This document shows positions 1-4,342 of a stretch of 5,564 nt of DNA, in pieces. Numbering within the stretch: position 1 is the first letter of the stretch; each line of letters begins with the position of its first letter. The stretch lies in the NCBI GenBank assembly GCA_039698075.1, contig JBDKTJ010000147.1, forward strand, positions 1-5,564. The letters run 5' to 3'. Source of the stretch: JAJFVC01 sp039698075 (GTDB taxonomy: Bacteria; Planctomycetota; Planctomycetia; Pirellulales; Thermoguttaceae). Below the pieces are notes generated by a model. The model worked only from the letters and a program-made list of their open reading frames with translations. It had not been told where the DNA came from and made no database searches. A program made the position numbers and the translations under genes.

Positions 1-99
1 GATCGGCCCAACGCCACGGCTGTGGCGGCCCTGGATTCACTGGACAGAAACGGCCAATGGCGTCAAGTCTGGCCAAATGCCCGCTACGCCACGACTTAA
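1..99 (+). CDS. C-terminal end of an unidentified gene (5' end outside window)
   Basis: An open frame runs from the first base of the window to TAA at 97-99 and encodes 32 residues, including LDSLDRNGQW and ending in RYATT. Codons are mostly GC-ending (GCC, CTG, GGC, CGC), as in the other genes here. The stop lies 42 bp upstream of the strong promoter of the next gene, a natural place for a gene to end. The LDxLDxxGxW pattern reminded me of the tails of some secreted planctomycete enzymes, but 32 residues are too few to name a family. I assign no function. It could also be a chance open frame. Confidence 0.45.
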   Translation, partial: DRPNATAVAALDSLDRNGQWRQVWPNARYATT

Positions 100-140
100 C
101 GCAGCCCAGAACGCTGGTCACGCACCGCGATGACCGTTGA

Positions 141-170
141 TTGACAATTGTGCATTCTCCGGTCTACAAT
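141..170 (+). promoter_or_regulatory. Near-consensus sigma-70-type promoter of the FucP-family transporter gene
   Basis: A perfect -35 box TTGACA (141-146) is followed, after 18 bp, by a -10 box TACAAT (165-170) that differs from TATAAT at one base. Transcription would start near 176-178, leaving an untranslated leader of about 37 nt before the ATG at 214. This also excludes the in-frame TTG at 148, which lies inside the promoter. Matches this close to consensus are uncommon by chance, but promoter function is inferred from sequence alone. Confidence 0.75.
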
Positions 171-203
171 CAGCCGTTTCTCGTTCGATCCCGCGCACTT
201 TTC

Positions 204-209
204 AGGAAG
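204..209 (+). promoter_or_regulatory. Shine-Dalgarno site fixing the transporter start
   Basis: AGGAAG ends 4 nt before ATG 214, with its AGGA core 6 nt away. It selects ATG 214 over the longer in-frame TTG start at 148. The residues encoded between 148 and 213 show no homology to the family, whereas those after 214 lead normally into the first membrane helix. Confidence 0.7.
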
Positions 210-213
210 ACCC

Positions 214-2037
214 ATGAGCAACGCACGTTCCGCAAGTGACAAGAAACGGTTGTTTATCACCTCCGACGGCAAAAATGTCGCGTTCACCTTTACGCTGGTC
301 AGTTCGCTGTTCCTGCTTTGGGGACTCTGCAACGGCATGATCGACGTGATGGACAAGCATTTTCAGGACGAGTTGAACCTGACGCTGTCTCAGTCGGCCA
401 ACGTGCAGTGGGCCCATTACTTGGGCTACTTTTTGATGTCGATCCCGGCCGGCTGGCTGGCCAGCAAGTTGGGCTACAAAGGCGGCATCATCGTCGGACT
501 GTTGATGGTGGCCGTCGGCGGCGTCTGGTTTGTGCCGGCCTCGTACATCGCTCAGTTTTGGGCCTTTTTGGTCGGCGTGTGTTTCATCGCCTCCGGACTG
601 ACGTTTTTAGAGACCATCGCCAATCCGTACACGACGGTGCTTGGCGATCCCAAATACGGGGCGACCCGCATCAATCTGGCCCAATCGTGCAACGGCATCG
701 GCTGGATTTTCGGCCCTCTGATCGGCAGCGTGTTCTTTTACGGCAAGGACGCCGCCGGACAGAGCACCGGCAGCCAAACGCTTTGGATCCCCTATGCCAT
801 CATCGCCGGCGTGGTGTTGCTGCTGGCCGTGGTTTTTTATTTCGCGGACGTGCCCGACATCAAGGCCGAGGATGACTATCACCTGGACGACGCCGGCGAA
901 AAGAGCGGCTCGCGGTCGATTTGGACGCACCCGCATTTTATCTTCGCCATCGTGGCGCAATTTTTGTATGTGGCCGCGCAGGCGGGCATTTTCAGTTTCT
1001 TCATCAACTACATGATTTCGCCGGCCGTGCCGCCGATTTCCGTCGCGTGGCGGGAAAGAATCCCAGAGAACTGGGTCGAAGTCAGCACAAAATTGGACAA
1101 GAACGACATCAAAGACTTCCCGGCCTTGGCGGCGAAGCTGCAACAGGAAAAACCCGACGCGGTGTCCGCCTTTTTGATGAAGTCGCTGTCGGAAGAGACG
1201 AAAAAGGCGTTGAAAGATTATCGCGGCGGCGAGCCGGGCGCCCTGTTGCCCGCCTTTACCCAGGACCTCAACAACGTGGTCAAGCAAGATCCGAACAAGC
1301 TGGTCGCCGTTCAGGACGAGAAAACCGGAAAAAATACGACACGCAAGAAAAAACCGGAGGTGTTGAGCAATCCAGCGTTGTTCGAGGGCGTTGCGCTCAG
1401 CGAAACGACCGCCGTAATGCTGAACCAGCGCGTCAAGGGACAACAAACCGATCAGGTGACGGACAAAACTCCGCACGAGCGAGTCGACGTGCCGCTGCTC
1501 AACCGGCGGCTGTTGGCCGAGGCCTATCAAGGCATTTTGCCGTTCGACCAACAACGCTACTCGCTCAGCGACGGACTGGCCTCGAAGCTGGCCTCGATCG
1601 GGTTCATCTGTTTCTTGATCGGCCGGTTCACCGGCGCAGGACTGCTCAAGCGGTTCGCCGCACATCGGATTCTGGCCTTGTACGGCGCGCTGAACGTCGC
1701 CGCCTGCCTGTTGGTCTTCGCCAAACTCGGCTGGATCTCCGCCGTGTGCGTCTTTTTGAGCTACTTCTTCATGTCGATCATGTTCCCGACGATTTTCGCG
1801 CTGGGTATCTTCGGACTCGGCGCTCGGGCCAAGAAGGCCTCGGCCTTCCTGGTCATGGCCATTATGGGCGGCGCGGTGTTGCCGAAATATATGGGCCACA
1901 TTGCCGATCAATACGACATGTCGCGCAGCTTCATCGTGCCGGTCGTTTGCTTCGCGTTCGTCGCGCTTTACGGGTTCTGTTGGCCGATGCTCAGCCAAGC
2001 CGACTCGCTCAACGGCGCAAAGTCGGCCGCCGAGTAA
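214..2037 (+). CDS. FucP-family (fucose:H+ symporter-like) MFS transporter with a large extra loop
   Basis: This 607-residue inner-membrane protein belongs to the FucP/glucose-galactose branch of the major facilitator superfamily, which takes up sugars with protons. What I see: about 12 hydrophobic helices, with TM1 near 22-43, TM6 near 190-211, TM7 near 243-266, TM8 near 452-472 and TM12 near 572-592. The family signatures NGMID, LETIANP, LNLAQ-like INLAQS and GRFTG are present in order. Asp44 and Glu133 match the proton/substrate-coupling Asp46 and Glu135 of E. coli FucP by motif context. E. coli FucP has 438 residues. The surplus of about 169 is explained by a hydrophilic, Lys-rich insertion between TM7 and TM8 (roughly residues 275-450), which should face the periplasm if the N-terminus is cytoplasmic. 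The gene has its own strong promoter and no co-directional partner, so the substrate cannot be read from context. Fucose, glucose, galactose, N-acetylglucosamine or another sugar are all possible. Family assignment is firm; substrate is unknown. Confidence 0.93.
   Translation: MSNARSASDKKRLFITSDGKNVAFTFTLVSSLFLLWGLCNGMIDVMDKHFQDELNLTLSQSANVQWAHYLGYFLMSIPAGWLASKLGYKGGIIVGLLMVAVGGVWFVPASYIAQFWAFLVGVCFIASGLTFLETIANPYTTVLGDPKYGATRINLAQSCNGIGWIFGPLIGSVFFYGKDAAGQSTGSQTLWIPYAIIAGVVLLLAVVFYFADVPDIKAEDDYHLDDAGEKSGSRSIWTHPHFIFAIVAQFLYVAAQAGIFSFFINYMISPAVPPISVAWRERIPENWVEVSTKLDKNDIKDFPALAAKLQQEKPDAVSAFLMKSLSEETKKALKDYRGGEPGALLPAFTQDLNNVVKQDPNKLVAVQDEKTGKNTTRKKKPEVLSNPALFEGVALSETTAVMLNQRVKGQQTDQVTDKTPHERVDVPLLNRRLLAEAYQGILPFDQQRYSLSDGLASKLASIGFICFLIGRFTGAGLLKRFAAHRILALYGALNVAACLLVFAKLGWISAVCVFLSYFFMSIMFPTIFALGIFGLGARAKKASAFLVMAIMGGAVLPKYMGHIADQYDMSRSFIVPVVCFAFVALYGFCWPMLSQADSLNGAKSAAE
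1036..1560 (+). other. Extra hydrophilic domain inside the transporter (TM7-TM8 loop)
   Basis: This in-frame segment encodes about 175 residues (275-449) with no membrane helix. It is rich in Lys, Asp, Glu and Gln, with a basic patch TTRKKKPEV near residues 378-386 and several likely amphipathic helices such as FLMKSLSEETKKALKDY. E. coli FucP has only about a dozen residues between the corresponding helices. The DNA around 1318-1360 is unusually A-rich, with several runs of A, in an otherwise GC-rich gene. The frame is open throughout and family motifs resume directly after it, so it looks like a genuine insertion rather than a frameshift artefact. I recognise no domain in it. Confidence 0.8.
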
Positions 2038-2053
2038 ACGGAAGCAACCCGAC

Positions 2054-2080
2054 AAAAAAGAACACGCGGCGACGTCGCGT
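2054..2080 (-). terminator. Probable intrinsic terminator of the YTV-repeat gene
   Basis: Read on the minus strand, just after the TAA at 2083-2085, there is a short GC-rich hairpin (ACGCG 2076-2080 pairing with CGCGT 2064-2068, 7-nt loop) followed 3 nt later by TTCTTTTTT (2062-2054). The stem is only 5 bp, so strength is uncertain. There is no T-run on the + strand side, so it does not look bidirectional. It occupies most of the 45-bp gap between the convergent transporter and YTV genes. Confidence 0.45.
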
Positions 2081-2082
2081 CC

Positions 2083-3282
2083 TTACGTGCTCTTCGACGG
2101 ATAGGACGGCGGGAGCAGCTTATCGTTGTCGGAACGAGGAACCGTCCGCAACGGCTTCGGCGCGTCGAGCGACCGCATCGGGGCCGTGTCGAGCTGCTTC
2201 GGCACCGTGACGTTCGGGTCGAGCTCCGGTTTCGCTGAACTGGATTCCGACGGGCGTTTGGCGGGCGTCGGCTGCTGAACCGTCGTGGTCGTGGCGGACG
2301 AAGTCGGACCGCTTAGGATCGGATTGCCGCAAGCGTCCAACGGGATTTTCATGCAAACCACGCGCGGCACGTTGCAGGTGTAGGTCACCGGCACGCGCTT
2401 CTCGACGCAATGCGGAACGCGGATTGTCTGCTGCTCGGCCACCATGCGGCATACCTGATACGGAATCTGCTCGACCCGCTCTTCGTAAACCGTCCGGCAA
2501 GTGGTCACCGGCACCTTGCGGACGTGCTGCTCGGTGACGATGCGGCACACCTGCACCGGCACCTTGCGGACGACCTGTTCGGGCACATACTTGCACACTT
2601 GAACCGGAATCTGCTCGGCCACGGTCTGTGGCACGTAAGACGTCTGCGGCACCTGCTGCGCCACGACGTTCGGATGCCACACCTGTTGGACCTCGTACTG
2701 GCCGCGAGGCGTCTGGGCCCAATACAGTCCGGCCCGCTGATAAACCATTTGGCCTGTCACCGGATCCACGGCCGAGGTGGCCGATTGCCAAGTGAGCCGG
2801 GTGCTGTTGCGCGGCGGCTTCAGGACGATTTGCTGTTGGGCGAAGCCTTGGTCGACCAATTGGGTCTGATAGGTCGTCACGGGCTGAAGCACCGTGCGGT
2901 ACTCGGTCCGGCAACTGGTTTCATAGACCGGCTTCATCACCGTGTACGTTTCCTCGCGTTCGGCGGTCTCATAGACCGGCCGCTGAACGGTGTACGTTTC
3001 CTCGCGTTCGGCGGTCTCGGTGACCGGTCGGGCGACGGTGTAGCGGTGCTCGCGCACGGCCGTTTCCCAGACGGGCTTGTAGCTGGTCACCTGCCGCTCT
3101 TCGCAAACCGTTTCGTACTCGACGCGATAGGCGACGAACTGCTTCGATTCGTAGACGGTTTGATACTCCAAGCGATACGTCTGGCCGCAGGTGGCCGGCG
3201 CACCGCAAGTTTGAGCCCACGCGGACCAAGCGGCGGCCAACAGCGCGGACAGCACCAACGTGGAACGAAGCATGGCGTTCAT
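2083..3282 (-). CDS. Secreted YTV-repeat, cysteine-containing cell-envelope protein (planctomycete type)
   Basis: This 399-residue exported protein is probably a structural component of the planctomycete cell surface. Residues 1-23 form a signal peptide with a hydrophobic core (LVLSALLAAAW) and an AWA|Q cleavage site. Residues 33-140 contain seven 16-residue repeats: the (R/K)PV-type positions fall at 36, 52, 68, 84, 100, 116 and 132, and the YET-type positions at 40, 56, 72, 88, 104 and 120. YTV occurs at 81, 97 and 113. Residues 149-204 are a Gln-rich spacer. Residues 216-279 contain four units of a different 16-residue repeat, x-V-x-E-Q-x-V-x-x-(V/I)-P-V-x-V-C-(K/R), with Cys at 230, 246, 262 and 278; degenerate copies follow with Cys 292, 303, 310 and 318. 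Residues 323-399 are a Pro/Ser/Thr/Lys-rich tail, probably disordered. There is no second membrane segment or lipobox. YTV repeats are a known planctomycete family first noted in R. baltica; their exact role is not established. The start at 3282 is chosen because of a good ribosome site and the signal peptide; an upstream ATG at 3390 only adds unrelated sequence. Confidence 0.85.
   Translation of the reverse strand: MNAMLRSTLVLSALLAAAWSAWAQTCGAPATCGQTYRLEYQTVYESKQFVAYRVEYETVCEERQVTSYKPVWETAVREHRYTVARPVTETAEREETYTVQRPVYETAEREETYTVMKPVYETSCRTEYRTVLQPVTTYQTQLVDQGFAQQQIVLKPPRNSTRLTWQSATSAVDPVTGQMVYQRAGLYWAQTPRGQYEVQQVWHPNVVAQQVPQTSYVPQTVAEQIPVQVCKYVPEQVVRKVPVQVCRIVTEQHVRKVPVTTCRTVYEERVEQIPYQVCRMVAEQQTIRVPHCVEKRVPVTYTCNVPRVVCMKIPLDACGNPILSGPTSSATTTTVQQPTPAKRPSESSSAKPELDPNVTVPKQLDTAPMRSLDAPKPLRTVPRSDNDKLLPPSYPSKST
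2506..2568 (-). repeat. 48-bp-spaced DNA repeat in the cysteine-repeat region
   Basis: The string CACCGGCACCTTGCGGACG occurs at about 2506-2524 and again at about 2554-2572 on the + strand, exactly 48 bp apart. It encodes the VRKVPV part of two neighbouring Cys-type units. As in the YTV part of the gene, this suggests growth by duplication of 48-bp units, but the copies are older and less alike outside this core. Confidence 0.7.
2942..3037 (-). repeat. Two tandem 48-bp DNA repeats within the YTV region
   Basis: Copies at 2942-2989 and 2990-3037 share an identical first 29 bp, beginning GTGTACGTTTCC on the + strand, and then diverge. Each encodes one 16-residue YTV unit (REETYTV followed by RPV or KPV). 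A more diverged copy begins at 3038. Near-identity at the nucleotide level, including third positions, points to recent tandem duplication or recombination of a single unit. Confidence 0.85.
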
Positions 3283-3287
3283 CTCAA

Positions 3288-3294
3288 TCTCCTC
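3288..3294 (-). promoter_or_regulatory. Shine-Dalgarno site of the YTV-repeat gene
   Basis: On the minus strand GAGGAGA lies about 6 nt upstream of the ATG at 3282-3280. It decides the start at 3282 over the more upstream in-frame ATG (3390) and over a second ATG three codons downstream (3273), and it leaves an intact signal peptide at the N-terminus. Confidence 0.75.
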
Positions 3295-3439
3295 AAGCCT
3301 GGCGCGACGCATCGCGCTGGTGGGGCATTGTTTCAAGTGTGCGGATACACTCCTCCCAAAGAGTTTGCCAGATAAAATGCGCGCGGGCAAATTGCCGTCC
3401 GTCGGAAATGTTCGGATTCGATCCCAAGTCCAAATGGCG

Positions 3440-3540
3440 CAACGACTTAATAACGATGAGAATTTTTCAAGTTCTTTTGCGGCAACACCGAACCCGCAAG
3501 GTTTGCGCGATCGCGCAAGTCGTTGTGTAGTAAGAACTTG
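3440..3540. repeat. Two crossing 9-bp inverted repeats
   Basis: CAACGACTT (3440-3448) is the exact inverted copy of AAGTCGTTG (3517-3525), and CAAGTTCTT (3468-3476) is the exact inverted copy of AAGAACTTG (3532-3540). The pairs interleave rather than nest, so in RNA they could form a pseudoknot-like fold or alternative hairpins. A smaller hairpin, TTGCGG (3477-3482) with CCGCAA (3494-3499), lies between them. Confidence 0.45.
3503..3518. repeat. 16-bp perfect palindrome, possible operator
   Basis: TTGCGCGATCGCGCAA reads identically on both strands and lies 99 bp upstream of the lipoate-ligase start and 220 bp upstream of the YTV start. Its core contains GCGATCGC. Further TTGCG/CGCAA half-sites lie at 3438-3442, 3477-3481 and 3495-3499, which fits binding of a dimeric regulator. 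That role is inferred; no regulator is encoded in the window. Confidence 0.5.
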
Positions 3541-3617
3541 CCGTCACGGTTTCTGCAATCGTTACAGATGAACGCACCCTTCCCAATCGGCGGCGGATCG
3601 ACCACAATCAGGACACG

Positions 3618-4340
3618 ATGCGATGCCTCGAACTGACACGGCCTACGGCGGCCGAAAACCTGGCCCTGGACGAAGCCCTGCTGGATGAGGCGGAACAGGC
3701 CGACGGTCCGTTGGAAACGCTGCGGTTTTGGGAGTCGCCCGAGCCGGCGGTGGTGGTCGGCCGGTCGTCGCGGATCGACGCCGAAGTGCGACGCGACGTC
3801 TGCCGCGCGGACGGGGTTCCGATTTTGCGGCGCACCAGCGGCGGGGCGGCGGTCGTGACGGGCCCGGGCTGCTTGATGTACGCCCTGGTGCTCAGCGATC
3901 AACGGCGGCCGCGGTTGCGGCAGTTGGACCATGTCCACGGCGAGGTGTTGGGGCGGATGGTCGAGGCCCTCGCGTCGCTGACGCCTGGCGTGCGTCATGA
4001 CGGCACGAGCGATTTGGTGCTAGGCACGCGCAAGTTTTCGGGCAACAGCGTGCGACGCCGTCGCGGGCACATTCTCTATCACGGAACGCTTTTGTACGAT
4101 TTTCCGCTTCCGTGGATCGACCGCTGGCTGACGATGCCGCCGCGAACGCCGCAGTATCGCGAGGGCCGGCCGCACGATCGGTTCGTCGTCAATGTGCCGA
4201 TCTTGGCCGAGGCGATCCGCGAGGCGTTGAAAAAAGTTTGGGAAGCGGAAACGCCGCGCGACGATTGGCCCGCCGAACGCACGGCCCAACTGGTCGCCGA
4301 AAAATACGCCCGGCCGGAGTGGAATGAAAACTTGCGGTGA
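3618..4340 (+). CDS. lplA: Lipoate-protein ligase A-like protein (single catalytic domain)
   Basis: This 240-residue cytoplasmic protein belongs to the biotin/lipoate A/B protein ligase fold family, whose members attach lipoyl or octanoyl groups to a lysine of E2 subunits or GcvH. Visible family features in order are: the N-terminal AAENLALDEALL (11-22), where Asn14 and Asp18-Glu19 are typical; VVVGRSS (45-51); the Arg-Arg-x-Ser/Thr-Gly-Gly signature RRTSGGAAVV (71-80); GTSDLVLGTRKFSGNS (129-144), where Lys139 matches the conserved lysine contacting the acyl-adenylate; and LYHGTLLYDFPL (153-164). E. coli LplA has about 338 residues including a C-terminal accessory domain; here only a short tail follows the catalytic fold, so that domain is missing or encoded elsewhere. 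The only cysteines are 3, 62 and 85, none after Lys139, which argues against a LipB- or LipM-type cysteine octanoyltransferase. The AGGA at 3610-3613, 4 nt before ATG, is a modest ribosome site, but the conserved N-terminus supports this start. The family is sure; ligase versus transferase activity is inferred. Confidence 0.88.
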   Translation: MRCLELTRPTAAENLALDEALLDEAEQADGPLETLRFWESPEPAVVVGRSSRIDAEVRRDVCRADGVPILRRTSGGAAVVTGPGCLMYALVLSDQRRPRLRQLDHVHGEVLGRMVEALASLTPGVRHDGTSDLVLGTRKFSGNSVRRRRGHILYHGTLLYDFPLPWIDRWLTMPPRTPQYREGRPHDRFVVNVPILAEAIREALKKVWEAETPRDDWPAERTAQLVAEKYARPEWNENLR

Positions 4341-4342
4341 AG

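Larger units (their letters stand above)
3283..3617. promoter_or_regulatory. Divergent intergenic region between the YTV gene and the lipoate-ligase gene
   Basis: This 335-bp region must hold the control signals of both divergent genes. No open frame in it has a family signature or a plausible ribosome site. I found no convincing -35/-10 pair on either strand; the best + strand candidate, TTGCCG (3538-3543) with TACAGA (3563-3568), is weak. It does contain an unusual number of TTGC/GCAA words between about 3365 and 3558, a 16-bp palindrome, and two crossing 9-bp inverted repeats, described separately. Confidence 0.6.

Noticed and set aside
176..200. Possible tRNA T-arm (GTTCGATCC at 184-192)
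   Set aside because: The flanking stem does not pair beyond the first base pair and no acceptor, D or anticodon arm is found around it.
148..213. Longer N-terminus of the transporter starting at TTG 148
   Set aside because: The TTG lies inside the promoter, upstream of the expected transcription start, and has no ribosome site. ATG 214 has AGGAAG at a proper distance.
607..2055. Long minus-strand open frame (482 codons) opposite the transporter gene
   Set aside because: It lies antisense to a confidently identified MFS gene, has a His/Arg/Gln-rich composition typical of the reverse of GC-rich coding DNA, and shows no family motif.
921..2210. Arg-rich + strand open frame (429 codons) overlapping the transporter gene in another frame
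   Set aside because: Its composition is that of a frame-shifted GC-rich gene and it continues through the terminator into antisense of the YTV gene.
2415..3187. Regularly spaced repeats that might suggest a CRISPR array
   Set aside because: The 48-bp period is in frame, the units encode a 16-residue protein repeat, and there are no constant repeats alternating with unique spacers.
3283..3390. Upstream in-frame ATG at 3390 for the YTV-repeat gene
   Set aside because: It would place 36 unrelated residues before a clear signal peptide. The GAGGAGA site and the signal peptide both fit the start at 3282.
3538..3568. Candidate promoter TTGCCG/TACAGA for the lipoate-ligase gene
   Set aside because: The match to consensus is weak, especially in the -10 box, so it cannot be distinguished from chance.
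3260..3571. Small open frames in the divergent intergenic region (3260-3571 and 3339-3530)
   Set aside because: Neither has a good ribosome site or family features; one overlaps the start of the YTV gene in antisense.
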